Origin: Carassius auratus
Lineage: Eukaryota > Chordata > Actinopteri > Cypriniformes > Cyprinidae
Direction: 5' to 3'
Length of the DNA stretch: 64,000 nucleotides
Assembly (NCBI RefSeq): GCF_003368295.1
Contig: NC_039281.1
Span: forward strand, 5,125,481-5,189,480
Position numbers and translations under genes: made by a program. The notes under the pieces were generated by a model. It was not told where the DNA came from and did no database searches. It saw nothing but the letters and a program-made list of their open reading frames with translations. Of this stretch, positions 50,831 to 62,835 are shown in pieces; the stretch's first letter is position 1; every line of letters starts with the position of its first letter.

Positions 50831-53800
50831 GCATTCTCGTGCGTGTAGCACACATTTGTTGTTTTCTTTGTGGCACTTAAGGTTTATAACGATAGAAGGA
50901 AGGAAAGCGTATCTAATACACAACGTGACATGAGAAGTCCGGTGAAGAGGGCGAGATGTCTCGAGCAGATTAGGAGTCGAATATACAAGACTGGCTGCAG
51001 GCTGGGCATCCAGTGATCACCGATGCTTGAAATAACATTGTAATAAGTCCGGGCCAGGCTGGACCACACATCACTGAGCCATCTCCCAGCTGAACTCTTT
51101 AAAAAATAATAATGATAATAATAATAATACATAAATATGATGTGATACATGATGGACCAGTATAAAGCTAATCGGATCAGTTGGTTAAGTTGTAAACAAG
51201 ACTCATATCTCATAGTAGCCTATGGGTTACGTATAATAATAGCATAGGCTATATAAAGTTCCACCCCACTGCGCAAAACATAGAAATGCGCATATAATTA
51301 ATCGCGACACTAAGTGTCAGTTGACTGTAAACAAATAAAAGTTCGCCACATCAAATTACTGTATAGAATATGCTTTACAATAAATAACGAAAGATGATTA
51401 TAGAAATGTCTCGCACCCTTAAATAATAATAAAAAAAAAAACTATACTCTTGTATAGACCTGTTGACTCTCGAGTTGACGTTATTTAATTCCAATTTAAT
51501 AAGCATATCGACTATTTTCTTTCTCACTGTTACTATTGTTAGGCCTTGTCTGTTGTCCATCATTAACTGCACTGATGCATGTAGGCCTAGCCGATAAAAG
51601 ATCTCTCACAGACGATCTCATTTATAGAAGAGCAATCAAACCAAAGAGAGGTATGCGACAGACAGGCGTGTGTGAGTGTGTTTCTATCCATTAAAGTCAT
51701 GTTACAGCGCGCACAGATCAGAATGAGAGAGCGTTTACTTTGGGTACAACACAAGCGAGCTATTTAACATGAATGCTCTCATGTAATGATGATTAATGAA
51801 GCAGAATGAACAAGGGTGAAATTGTAAGACTGAATGGCACTATTAAAGTTACTGAAAATTAGCACTGCAGTTGAATGAAAAGTAAATGCTAATGCTAATT
51901 TTAAGCATCTTACAACAAACACTTGTCTAAAATCTAAATCACCCATTTTCAGGTGTACACATTCCTGATTCTCTCAGCGCAGAGCTCTCAATCTAACCAG
52001 GCCTAAATTATTCATTTCCAGCAACATGACGGTCTAGGGTCCCAATACACACCTCAATAAACACTGTGAGTGGGGGGCCCACGGGAGCAATACAGAGCAG
52101 ATCCAGAGAGGAACCCTTCAGTCGACATAAACACAGCTGAGAAAGCTGTTCCGTCTATTCTCTAGAAGACTGCATAAAGGTAAGGAGTTTTAATGCGCAT
52201 TATCAGAAGAAAACTAAAAGCATGCCCTTGCATGATAAGGAAGAAGCGCCAAAAGTTTGCATTCATTTGTTACTCGCGTTTTCTATAAGCTTCCCTGCAC
52301 AGTTTAGGCCTACAGTTGTTGTCTTGCCGTGTTCTTAGTTAACTTATGAACTGACTCAAAATACGTTGCTTAAGGAATTTTAGTCGTTTCTTTTCGAGAA
52401 AATGTAGCCTATTTAATACGTTCATTCAGATAGCCTACTCCCTGAAGCGGAATATTTATTTGATTGCAGCTTGAATTGTTTGTTCAGTGTCAACGTTAAT
52501 TTGTAAATTTATACCATAATTATGCACGTTGAAGCTAAGAAATAGCCAAGCTTACGTTTACATTTGAAAGAGGCCAATTCCTATTTTTTTTATTTTCAAA
52601 ATTGCCGTAGGCCTAACTCTTAATGCGGATGTCTTTCTGAATGTATTTAAAAATATTTATATATTATAGCTAATATTGTTATCACTTGTGATTTCCGTAA
52701 TAATTGGCTTTTTTATTATTTATTCAAACTGTGCAATGTCTCTTATAATAATTGTTTTGTGTTCCAGCATTAGCACAAAAAAAAGTTAAATAGGCTACAA
52801 TCTATAATTCAGTGTAATTCAATTCATATCGCATATTGAGTTTGCAGTAGACAGGCTATTTAACATTTTGCAGCATTTCATTTTGATTAATGACTAACAG
52901 CTGCGCCAAATAACACCAAATCTAATTTTAAATGCCTTCAGAAATTTCGTTAAACCCCTTATACTTTCTGAAATCCAGCAATGTGTGATAACTGGACTAG
53001 TCAAATGCTCACAAATTAACTCTCTGTAGATTGAATATGTGTTAGTCTACAGTTCTGAGTGTGAATGGGTGGAACAACTGAAATGTTTACCTAATTTTTG
53101 CAACAATTATTTACCTTTCGATGATTAAATATTTTTAGAATATCCTAAGATAAAGAGAGGTACGTAAAATCTGTTTAGAAAAAAAAATCGATGGTGGCCT
53201 ATAGGTTGTAGTGGATAGGCTAAACATGTTTTCATTTGCTCCTGTTTTTCCAATATCCTACAAGTTCTACTGACCAGACATTACTGGTCAAAAAGCCAGT
53301 TTCATTGTGTCCGCTGTCGTCGTAAACTGCATGAGTATGCCTAGTATGATATTGATGAACTGGACTACGATGTTGTTACCACTCATCGTGGCAAAATCAC
53401 AGATTGTCCAATCAGATTGAAGCCATTTAAGCGCAAGGTCGGGGTGAGATGACCTCGCACATTCTCGCGTTTACTTAGTTCTCCGAGAACAACAACACTG
53501 ACTAACACGTTCAGAACTAAAAGGAATAAGACAATATTCATATTTCCACATTAAATAATAAAATATTTACTTCAAATGTATTTTTTTTTTTTACATTATC
53601 ACTAATGGTAATTTCCCATTACAAATTAGCATAACATAAATCTCAAATGTTTGTCGACGGAAGGGACAGAACGATATTAAACAGGCCAGTTAATCAGCTG
53701 ACATTTGGCTATTTTGAGATGATTATTGGCACTGTACAAAAACAGATGTCCACATAATCAATGCAAAGGTTATGTGCCAGTTCCAAAATTCACTAACAGC

Positions 53801-54149
53801 CATGAACTTTCCATTTCTTTCTTTTCTTGTTCAAGTAAATCCAGTACAAAAATGCATAAAACATTAGCGTTACCTTGGCATTACAGACCTACAACAGCGT
53901 TATTTCGACTATTAGCTGCCATGCTTTCTCTTGGAAACTCACTAGTCAAGAACAAACCTACGATGTCTCTTGCGTGAGAATAAAGTTATTTAAGAGTAGG
54001 ATGCTTCATTCATTATGTTCTAAAATGCACCTCTCCATTGTCTCCATACATCCTATACTGACTGAGCTGGAGGTTTTTTAAAGTGGTGAGCTTGAATTGC
54101 TGAGAGAAGATGTATGTGTGGAGAAACTTCACCTGTCACTGCCTTTAGT
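50831..54149. other. Intergenic stretch 3' of pitx2
   Basis: No coding exon was recognised. An (AAT)n run lies at 51105-51128. A FoxH1-type AATACACA occurs at 52044-52051. 53,300-53,490 has a CCAAT box and a palindrome and is described separately. Confidence 0.5.
53370..53495. promoter_or_regulatory. Promoter-like block 3' of pitx2
   Basis: CCAAT lies at 53408-53412. It is followed by AGGTCG and TGACCT half sites in inverted order (about 53436-53455), then a perfect 13-base palindrome GTTCTCCGAGAAC (53478-53490). The block is CpG-containing in AT-rich surroundings. It could serve a non-coding RNA or be an enhancer. Confidence 0.25.
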
Positions 54150-54435
54150 TAAAGGAATAGTTGACCCAAAAATGTAAATTCTGTCTTTTGCTCACCCTAA
54201 TGTCATTCCAATCATGTTTGAATTTCTTTCTTCTGTGGTTCACAAAAGAAGACATTTTAAAGAATGTTTCAGTTGTTTTTGTCTGCACAATGAAAGAGGT
54301 CTAAAACAGGAGGGAGAGAGAGAGAGATTTCAAAATACCTTCTTTTGTTTTTTAAAATAAATGCTCTCCAACAGGTTTGGAACAACAAGAGTTTAAATGT
54401 TTTTTATTTTTTTGGGCGAACTACTCTTTTAAGAT
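54150..54435. mobile_element. MITE with AAAGGAATAGTTGACCC end
   Basis: The left end is AAAGGAATAGTTGACCCAAA and the right end is GGGCGAACTACTCTTTT, inverse of each other with mismatches. CCAATCATGTTTGAATTTCT and AGGTTTGGAACAAC are internal partners. It seems related to the copy at 31872-32071. A GA-rich tract (about 54310-54331) lies inside. Confidence 0.6.
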
Positions 54436-56214
54436 CAGACCATTGTTTGAAAAAAAAGTCACAATTATGCTTTCTAGAGCAAATCTAGCGACCAGGGAAC
54501 AATTACAGGAACACTTTACCCCTGTATTTGCCGGAATGGCAGTGTGAAAGGGGCTTATGTGTCATATAGATGTGCTCTTCTCTCATATGTTCTCTGTGTG
54601 CATATCTCTGTTCTTTTTGTGTTTGGAAAAAGTTTTGGCATATTGCTAACATGCATGTCTATACCCTTTCAACTGATGTACTTGTGTTTCGTTGGTCAAA
54701 GTGTGTGTCTACCTTTCTTAGGATGTGCCAGAGCTTGTGTGTATCCGTGTATATATCTATCCTTTGACATGCTTGAGTGTTTTTTTTTGTGTATTCGGGT
54801 GTGTGTGTCTGACACGGCCCTGCCTTTGATGAGCTGAGTGTGATGTCGGGACGGCTTCGCTGGCTGTAGGCGTGTGTGTGTGAGCGTGTGAATGATCAGA
54901 CATGGAGAACACTCCGATGACTTAGACACTTCCTGCTTTCTCAACTTATAATAAAAAGAAACATCTTAAATGTTTTGACCCTAAAATCAATTAGAGATTC
55001 CACACAGTGAGTACCATGAAATCACAGATGCACGGATGTGTGTGGAATTAACAAAGATAGTTTTAGTGAAGAGGCCCAACCACAACATTTCTCTATTGTT
55101 TTGCAGTGGGAAGCATGTAACGGAGAACTGATGATGTAATGCAATGCTTAAATAAAGCCTATAAGCTGTCCAGACTGCGAGAAGCTTTTAATTTTGGATG
55201 CATAGAGATACAGAATATTTCCCCAAAATAACAGCTTTGATTGTGTTCCAATAATATTGGGAGGATGTAGCTACTTCATGTTGATATGCAGCATGCACAA
55301 ATACTTGCCAATATGTAGTATAATAATACTAGCAATTTATCTGAAAAAAAAGAAAGAAATTAAATATTTCTTAAGCATTAGACAATGAAACAAACAGTTA
55401 TTCTGTCAAGAAATAGCCACTGATAAAACAACATGCAATATATGTCTAAGTTTGTGGTGAATAAAGACATGTAAAAAGATATATTTATATATATATCTTT
55501 TTTTTTTTTTTTTTTTACCGAATACCTGTTGGCCATTTTTTTTCATAAACAATTCAAAAGGAACTAGTCATGCTATAGGAAGCACACGCCCTGAAACAGA
55601 GCAGAGCTCCACACAGGCCCAGAATATATACTGTAGTCTTCTCTATTGTTCTGTCAATTCTGCGCTTGCTTTTGAAAAGCAGCTGCATACACACACAAAA
55701 GTTGACAAGACAATGTATAAGAGTTGCAACTTGTGTTAAACCGTGTGTGTGCCTGCAGTGCCTAAAGAATTAAGTGAAAGGTAAGAAGAGAATGAATGAC
55801 AGCATTGTGAAGCTCAGTGTTAACAGTAACAAAAAAAACTCCAGCTCTCTCAACCTCATCACCTTTCACAGATATGACATCATAATTTGCTTAAGCTTTA
55901 ACACATCAAATGTGAATAGGTCAAGAGCATAAAGCCTCAAGCAAGACAACCATATCAACGCTGTTACTACACAACTTACTGACTAGTTGCTAAAATATAC
56001 TGTATGTCAGCTGCATGAGAAAATATTCAATAAGTCATTTATTATAAACAAATCATGCTCTGCAGAGCTTTACGCGGCAAGCTCAGATGCACAATGTTCT
56101 GCGACCCTGGAAGATGTATTTAAATGCATACACCGCAGCCTTCATCTGACGTATTAAACTTTCATAAGGGGAGACAGGTTTGAACCCGCAGGCTGCTTAA
56201 AAAACCAGTGAAAG

Positions 56215-56560
56215 CAATCTACTGTGATTCTTTTTCAAACATCCTCCTCATTACGTGCCGCAGTTTGTGCTCCAAAATCCTGCTAATCTCAGTGGAAAGA
56301 TGACGTGAGCTGAACGACATTAATGGATCTGTAGCTGAAGTAATGGCAGAGGGTTTAGGAGTGAAACAGACTATTTTGTGTCCATCCATCAGCTCTGTCT
56401 CGATTTTGTCTCTCGATTTTGATGGCTTGATTAGCTGCAGTATAGAGCTTTTTATCTGACTTTCCAACTTAATGCAGGAAATGAAGTGTTTCATGATGTT
56501 TCCTGCTGTGGATTTAGATGGGAAATCTACATATAAAGAAACAATACAGGCTATCAATGC
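56215..56560. promoter_or_regulatory. Repeat-free block with a 114-codon open frame on the minus strand
   Basis: The minus-strand frame 56563-56219 starts MALIACIVSLYVDF and has no recognised domain. The plus strand carries a FoxH1 consensus TGTGGATT at 56517-56524. Texture suggests a conserved non-coding element more than a gene. No splice or promoter evidence supports a protein. Confidence 0.25.
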
Positions 56561-57370
56561 CAACCTGATACAATAATAAGATATGAATGTAATTGTGTAA
56601 CTATGGCTTAGATTGTTGCCCCCATTATTAGGAGATGGGAGAATAATTGCTGTAATTTGTTTATAAAATGTACTGTACTTTCTAAAACATCATCTAATGC
56701 CCTGTGATATAATACATTCAAAACTCCACCACACCTAACTAAATCCTTAATGCCTGAAGCACAATTTCAAATGTTTGTAATACAAGTGCTATAAACGTCC
56801 AACAGGGGGCAGTACAACTATTAAAATTAAAAGTACAGACCCATAATTGAGAGTATTCGACCGTTTAATGTCCCACACCTCTATCCTTATTTAAGAAACG
56901 GATATTTTTAACAAAGTTAATTTTACATTAACATTATAATAGTCTTCTGCACCCTAACCTCTCTCAGCTCCTCAGGATGTGTGAACAATTTGTTCAAGCA
57001 GTCACAATAGCTTTCTATAAGACAGATGGTGATAATTTGCTAAAGAGTTGTTTTTAAGATCAATGGGCCAATACTGTAGATGTAGATCTCACATCTCAAA
57101 AATGTAACTTTTTTTTTTTTGCACATTAACTGATGCAGGTGAAAATTAATATTAAAATTATCAATTTATTTATTTGTTTCAGTTTGACAAAAATTTTATT
57201 AAACATTAATGTAGCCTACTGAAATTTCACCAGAGAACGGTTGTTTCAGTACATGACCACAAGATGGTGCAACAATAAAGAGGAACAAGACAAAAAAAAG
57301 TGTTGTACAGACAAATTGTGTGCAAAAAAATAAAAAATAAATAAATAAAATAAAATTAACAGTTTTGCCT

Positions 57371-57691
57371 ACTACAGTAATGTCATAAATATTGAATTAT
57401 GGAGTGATTAAAATATAAATTATATAATATAATTTAAAATATAAATTATATAATACAATTAAAAATATAAATTATATAACATTAATTTCAAAATAATAAT
57501 AATTTACTAAGTTGATGTGATGCTCTATCATGCTATTATTATATGAATTGTGAATAATAAATTGTGGGAATTGTGAACCACAGAATGTGTACATTTCATC
57601 CCATTATGATGTTTTACTTTTATCCCCAGTCTGCACATCGCATCTCTGAAAAAATTACTCCATAATTCAATATTTCTGACATTACTGTAGT
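57371..57691. repeat. 35-bp inverted repeat enclosing a 26-bp tandem repeat
   Basis: The arms are 57371-57405 and 57657-57691. They are exact reverse complements except for one base and each begins or ends with ACTACAGTAATGTCA. Between them, from 57411 to about 57480, a 26-bp unit containing AAATATAAATTATATAA occurs three times (starting at 57411, 57437 and 57463). The arms would form a stem over a 251-base loop. The structure may be a small foldback element. Confidence 0.75.
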
Positions 57692-57759
57692 AAATGCATT
57701 TGTTAAATGAAAGGTAAGCATTAATCTTTACAGAATAACTTAGATGATCAACACACAGC

Positions 57760-58140
57760 ATTGGCTCAATATCAGACAAGCTTTTTTTAACGACAGGATC
57801 TGACATGTTTAATCCGAGGATGACAAATGAGGATTGGACATGTTTGTGAAAAGCGTTTTTAAGGGGGAAAAAAACCCCCACAGTCATTATGCTATTAGAT
57901 TTGGCTCCACGGACAGTATGAGAAAATGATCGGAGCGATCTTTATAATCAAACATATCAGCCTTAACAGTATACTTTACTGATAGAAATCATTTTCTGTT
58001 TACATAATATCAATCATCGGGAAAGATCAAATGCAATAATGCCACTTTAACCAGACCAGTGTTATGTGATCAATTTGTAATTCAGTTTTGCTCTAATTAG
58101 ACATCATCCATAATTATACTTTCATCCTCCATGAGAGCAA
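57760..58140. promoter_or_regulatory. Candidate conserved non-coding element between pitx2 and elovl6
   Basis: This block is repeat-free, with a TTTAATCCGA bicoid-like site near 57808 and several AATTA homeodomain cores. It is flanked by the inverted repeat at 57371-57691 and an A-run at 58207. Constraint is inferred by eye. Confidence 0.3.
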
Positions 58141-58551
58141 AAACACAAATGACTAAAGTAAAGGTATAATAGCAGCACAATTTGACAGGTAAATTGATAT
58201 CACAATAAAAAAAAAAAAAAAAAAAAAACTGATCAAAAACATATGTACAGGCTAAAGTAAACTGATATCCTCTGTTATAACATTTATTGTAAGATTAAAT
58301 GTAATTTAGTTGATAATCTTACTGGTGACACCCCTCTGGATGGTATAGGCCAAGCCCATGTGCATATCCAAGAATTAATTTTGTTCATCTCTGTGGTTTT
58401 GATTCTATGCCACAGCAGAGAAATCATCACTCCTCCACTTGTTGGCCCAAATCTTTTCCCCTTATTCTACTACTATTGTGCCTCAGCCCATCACAGTCCC
58501 AGCAACAACAACTGAAGGATAATTATGCATTTTGACAAAGAAATAAGAGCA

Positions 58552-59060
58552 AGTCTTAGGCCACTAGTATTTTATTGAGCAAGGCACTGAATCTCCAATT
58601 GCTCCCTGGGTGCTGGAAAAAACAGCTGCCCACTGCTCTGGGTGTAAGTTAACGGTTTGTTCCCTACTCACTGCTTAGTGTGTGCACTTAGATGGGTTAA
58701 ATGCAGAGCACCAATTCAGAAGGAGCAAGGAGTCTGCCAAGAGACAGTACTCTCACCATCACCCAGTCTGTCTGGAATAACATGAAGAAACAGAACAAAC
58801 TGAGACACACTAAATCCAGAACTGTGGTAATGTCTCCAGGACACTTCAAGAAACCTACCTTCAAAGCTACCCGAAAAACAATGTGCAAGTGCACCTAGGA
58901 CAAAAGCCTTTTTTTAGCTCATTGTCTGGTCACACCAAATGTTGATTTAATTTGATTAAGTTAATAGATGTTAATTAATAAAATCTATTTATGGCATTAT
59001 TTTTGATTGCATTCTCACTTTACAGCATTTTTACACAAGTGCCTAAAACTTTGCACAGTA
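58552..59060 (+). mobile_element. Tc1-like MITE copy interrupted by a SINE fragment
   Basis: The left end AAGTCTTAGGCCACTAGT and the right end (ACAAGTGCCTAAAACTTTG) are inverse forms of each other, like a terminal inverted repeat. The middle contains a stretch (58743-58856) that recurs inverted at 59078-59197. A SINE-like piece sits at 58576-58718, breaking the left part. The interior has no intact frame. Confidence 0.6.
58576..58718 (+). mobile_element. SINE fragment nested in the MITE
   Basis: The sequence shares AATTGCTCCC, CACTGCTCTGGGTG and GATGGGTTAAATGCAGAGCA-type words with the SINE at 37247-37683. It lacks the tRNA-related head. It lies between two parts of the MITE at 58552-59060, so it inserted later. 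Confidence 0.6.
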
Positions 59061-59284
59061 TACTGTAGCTTTGCATGTTTCTTGAAGTGTCTTGGAGACA
59101 TTGCCACAGTTCTTCTGGATTAAGTCTGTCTCAGTTTGTTCTGTTTCTTCATGTTATTCCAGACAGACTGGATAATGGTGAGAGTACTGTCTCTGGTCAG
59201 ACTGCTTTTGCAAAGAAAAATCTCACTAGATTATTACAATTAATGGCAAAAATAATGTTTGTAAATGTAAACTGGTATTTACAG

Positions 59285-59290
<6 letters not shown>
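59061..59290 (-). mobile_element. Second, inverted copy of the same MITE
   Basis: The stretch 59078-59197 is the reverse complement of 58743-58856, with few differences and a small insertion. It carries the CAGACAGACTGGATAATGG and TTGTTCTGTTTCTTCATG words. It continues into CTCACTAGATTATTACAATT, expected of this family. The two copies make a head-to-head arrangement that could form a long hairpin. Confidence 0.6.

Positions 59291-59292
<2 letters not shown>

Positions 59293-59371
<79 letters not shown>
59293..59371. repeat. (TA)n microsatellite
   Basis: About 78 bases of TA, bounded by TTTA units. Confidence 0.97.
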
Positions 59372-59376
<5 letters not shown>

Positions 59377-59723
59377 TTATTTATAATTTCAATATTTTAA
59401 AAAAGAAAACTGTTAAATTACTGTTTTTATTAATCATACTTTATTATTACTATTTTCCACATTTTTTAATAACAGTGAAGTAATCTAAACGATGAAACAG
59501 GAACTATGGGAATTATGAAGTGTTCAAAGAAATTTTTTATATTTTGAATTCTTTTAAGTATGCATTTGCATAAAAAGGTACAACGCATCCAAAGTCAAAA
59601 ATACAAAAAAAAAACACATCCTAAAAAACCTGAAGGCTCAGACAAAAAATAAAATAAAATAAAATAAATAAAATAAAATAATAATAAATTCAAGCATTAA
59701 AAAAAATTGTCCTTACACTGACC

Positions 59724-59815
59724 CTGATGAAGACCTGATAGTTGAAACATAATACCAGTAGGCCTACCAATAAATTCTTTGGGGAAAGTTTTACCAGTGT
59801 GTGGACAATTTGTTT
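59724..59815 (+). repeat. Second copy of the CTGATGAAGACCTGAT motif
   Basis: This copy matches 848-872 in 23 of 25 positions. It is followed by unrelated sequence and lies between a (AAAAT)n tract and the hAT-like element at 59851. Confidence 0.35.
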
Positions 59816-59850
59816 GGCTTGTTTACAAAGTATTCAGCCATTATCTAGAT

Positions 59851-60281
59851 CAACCTGTGGACCACGGTGGTATTGCAGGTGGGCCGCCAATAGTGTTAAA
59901 AAATGTAAAAATGTCTAAGTCATAACATAATAACATAATTTAATGTATATAATTAAATAACAAAAAATAAATATTCAATTGTAACTATGATTCCAGTATT
60001 CAAGATTGCTGATTGGTTTAATAATAAAAACCGCCAATTTATCTCAGATATTTTTGCAGCATATGCTACAGAACAACAGCAGTTGTGCCAAGGTGGGCCA
60101 GCTCGAGTTATTTTCTGTTCATTGCCAGATCATTAATTAAATACAGTTAACAATCTAGCTTCTGAGTAGGCTACTAAGTTATTAACCCAACAATAGAGGG
60201 GCCAGTTAATTTTTTTTGCAGTGCGCAAACATATGTGTTTGGTTTAGTGGGCCGCGAGATGAAAAAGGTTGGAAACCACTG
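59851..60281. mobile_element. hAT-like element with 8-bp target duplication
   Basis: ATCTAGAT flanks the segment directly (59843-59850 and 60282-60289). The right end, read inward on the minus strand, is CAGTGGTTTCCAACC, a typical hAT terminus. The left end CAACCTGTGGACC matches only loosely. The interior has GGGCCG words near both ends and no open frame of note. It is a non-autonomous or decayed copy. Confidence 0.6.
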
Positions 60282-60601
60282 ATCTAGATTAAAGCTTCAC
60301 ACTCTCATCAGGGGCCATGCATAAATTTAGCCACCATGTTAATACTGTCTTAAGAGTTTGACCAACTAGCAGTTTCCAAGGAGTAATCAGTCTTACTTGT
60401 CCAATACAAATAAGACCAATCTACCTTTTCATAACTGAATTTAAACAGTAATGTTAATGAAACATTCAACTCATTCATGAAAAAAAATGAAGAATTCAAG
60501 AATGTTGTTTTAATACGTAGGCCAAATTCAGATTCACTATTTCCTATAAGCCTTTAGAATAGATCAAATGGATCTAGACCTTTATTTGTATTGTATAGGC
60601 T

Positions 60602-60715
<114 letters not shown>

Positions 60716-60859
60716 CCTATTAAATATGTTTAATAGTTCTACATTAGTTATTCATAAATAAAATGTTAGAGAATCCACGTGAGAGTCTGTTAGAAACACC
60801 TGCACATGATGGATTGGTTTTGACATGAGAATATGTTAGGCTTGTGTTAGCTAGCTGAT

Positions 60860-61188
60860 TTATTTCCTCAAACACGAATGTATGCCAAAGGTCACCGCCG
60901 TCTGGGATGACGACAGCTCGGAAGGATGCATCGGTTATGCGGCATTAGGACCGCGCGCTCCTCTTCCTCATAAGAGAGGAGGGCGTATGCCGACTCGGGC
61001 TGAGTGTCAGGCTGGCATTCGAGAACAGCTTAACGAGTGTGCTGGGGTGGCAAGAGCGATGCGAGGGCAAGGCTGGAGTTGAGCCTGCGACTCTGCGAGA
61101 CATTGATAGGAAATCCGTGAAACTGAACTCGTTTAGTCGATAAAGAAAGGGTAACGTTCTACAGTGAGCGTTTAAAGGACGGGAGACC
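60860..61188 (+). promoter_or_regulatory. elovl6: elovl6 promoter and 5' leader
   Basis: The 330 bases before the elovl6 ATG are clearly richer in G, C and CpG than the flanking AT repeats, as expected of a vertebrate housekeeping-type promoter and leader. The open frame at 60882-61082 falls in this stretch and looks like a by-product of base composition. No TATA box was recognised. An upstream splice cannot be excluded. Confidence 0.5.
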
Positions 61189-61271
61189 ATGTCGGTGTTG
61201 GCTTTGCAAGAATACGAATTCGAGAGGCAATTCAATGAAGATGAAGCCATTCGATGGATGCAGGAGAACTG
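61189..61271 (+). CDS. elovl6: elovl6 start-codon exon (partial gene)
   Basis: This exon encodes 27 residues plus two bases of the next codon. It starts [20 protein letters not shown] and continues to a WMQEN motif, matching the N terminus of the ELOVL6 fatty-acid elongase. ELOVL6 is an endoplasmic-reticulum membrane enzyme that catalyses the condensation step extending C16 acyl-CoA to C18 in lipid synthesis. The ATG at 61189 lies in a good context (ACC before ATG) and corresponds to the second Met of the human protein. The donor GTAACG begins at 61272 and splits the Trp codon. The catalytic His box and membrane segments are in later exons outside the window. The gene is therefore truncated by the window edge, not broken. 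The match over nearly 30 residues is specific enough to exclude other elongase families. Confidence 0.93.
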
Positions 61272-62099
61272 GTAACGTTACAGTAGCTCTGATGCATGAT
61301 AGATAAGCTGGACCATAATAATCACAGCTGTGATGCCAACAAAGCCATTCATCAGAACATTGTTTTACACCGGGTGACTAGCATTTTAAACATTTGAACC
61401 AAGCATTAAGCCGAATGCTTAAAAACCGTCAGGGGACTCTTCAAAGTCGAGTGGCAGGTACCATCCAGACCATGATGCACTGTGTGATTCCCCTCCTCGA
61501 GACTCAATATTTCAGCATTGTGTACCATTTAATATTACAAATGATCTACGTATAATGAGCGACGCTATATTTGAAGCATCGCCGCACTCTAATCAGATCC
61601 AAAGCCTATTTAAGGTGATGATGGTCTGCTTGTGTCATTCGTGACATTTGGATCTTTCGTCCTCTAAGATACCGCACTGGTTCATATCTTACACAAACCG
61701 TTATTTTTTATTTTTATTAAACTGTGGGTTTGTTTTAAAACCGATGTTTTTCCAGTCTTAAATAGCTTGGCTAAAGTAGCGACGTCCGATTCGGAAAACA
61801 ATCGTTGTTTTATAGTCGGATCTTTACAATAAATCGGTTGAACGGGTCCACAAAACTGGTTTGATTCCTTATGAGATACGAACTGATCTGGGTGAATTTG
61901 ACTAACACGGGACTAACGTACACGGTACAAACACAGTCTATGGTTACAACAAGCAGAAATCTTAGGCTACATATACAACGTGTTGCTGACTTGATTTTTT
62001 GACAGTTACACACACAAAATATAATTAATAAACGCTCAGGTAAATAAACAATTAAAAACGTAATTGTTTATTTATATTGTTTATTTTAAACTTAAACAG

Positions 62100-62199
<100 letters not shown>

Positions 62200-62639
62200 G
62201 ATGCGATTTTACTGAAACGTAGAGTACACCGGTTTATCAGGCATCTCGTGGTCAGGCTTTTTTAAACGAATTCGCGAAAATGAGTCGGACATCCGAATCA
62301 CTACCTCAAATCCTAGCCTAGCCCACAGTCTCTGTAGCAAAATGTGAACGCCATAATTCAGGTAATTAAATGGAATCACACGCATGCATGCCAGGACATG
62401 ACCTTAGTCGATTTGCGGCATAGGAGGACTTTGTATTGTCTTCTTTATACAATCTATAATAATAAATAGGTGCCTGTGGATGATTCTGTAGTTGATGTCA
62501 GAAATCATTGCTAGTTAGGGTGTATTTGCCACTATTCCCTGTTTGGAAATTCTGGTGTGTGTTTAAAATATCTGGCACATGGTAACGTCAACTCGATTAC
62601 TCGCCATGGATCAATTTCACGCTTTTACGATTATGTAGC

Positions 62640-62835
62640 GCGTTTGGAGACGGTGAGGCTGGGTTGGAATTCATAACTAACCAATAGGATGCGGTTGTTG
62701 ATGTCTGCTGACACGCATCTGACCAATCACGTATCCGCGTCCTCTGCTGACTTCTCGGGGATGCTTGCATCAGATTTACCATCTCTCGTGTGCCTTCCTG
62801 TGTGGAGAGACACTGTCTTGAAAGTGAAAGTACCG
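62640..62835. promoter_or_regulatory. Promoter-like block in elovl6 intron 1: paired CCAAT boxes and ISRE-like site
   Basis: Two CCAAT pentamers lie 42 bases apart on the plus strand (62681-62685 and 62723-62727), a spacing typical of NF-Y-bound promoters. An ISRE-like GAAAGTGAAAG follows at 62820-62830. The block is CpG-containing inside AT-rich intron. It could be an alternative promoter or an enhancer; only the motifs are seen. Confidence 0.35.

Noticed and set aside
57528..57887. 119-codon open frame on the minus strand
   Set aside because: It runs through one arm of the inverted repeat, has no known domain and no splice or promoter support.
60891..60901. Possible sterol-response element (GGTCACCGCCG) at the elovl6 promoter
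   Set aside because: It only loosely resembles the SREBP consensus and no second supporting site was seen.
60882..61082. 66-codon frame ahead of elovl6
   Set aside because: It lies in the GC-rich promoter and leader region, ends before the elovl6 ATG in no coding continuity and has no known domain.
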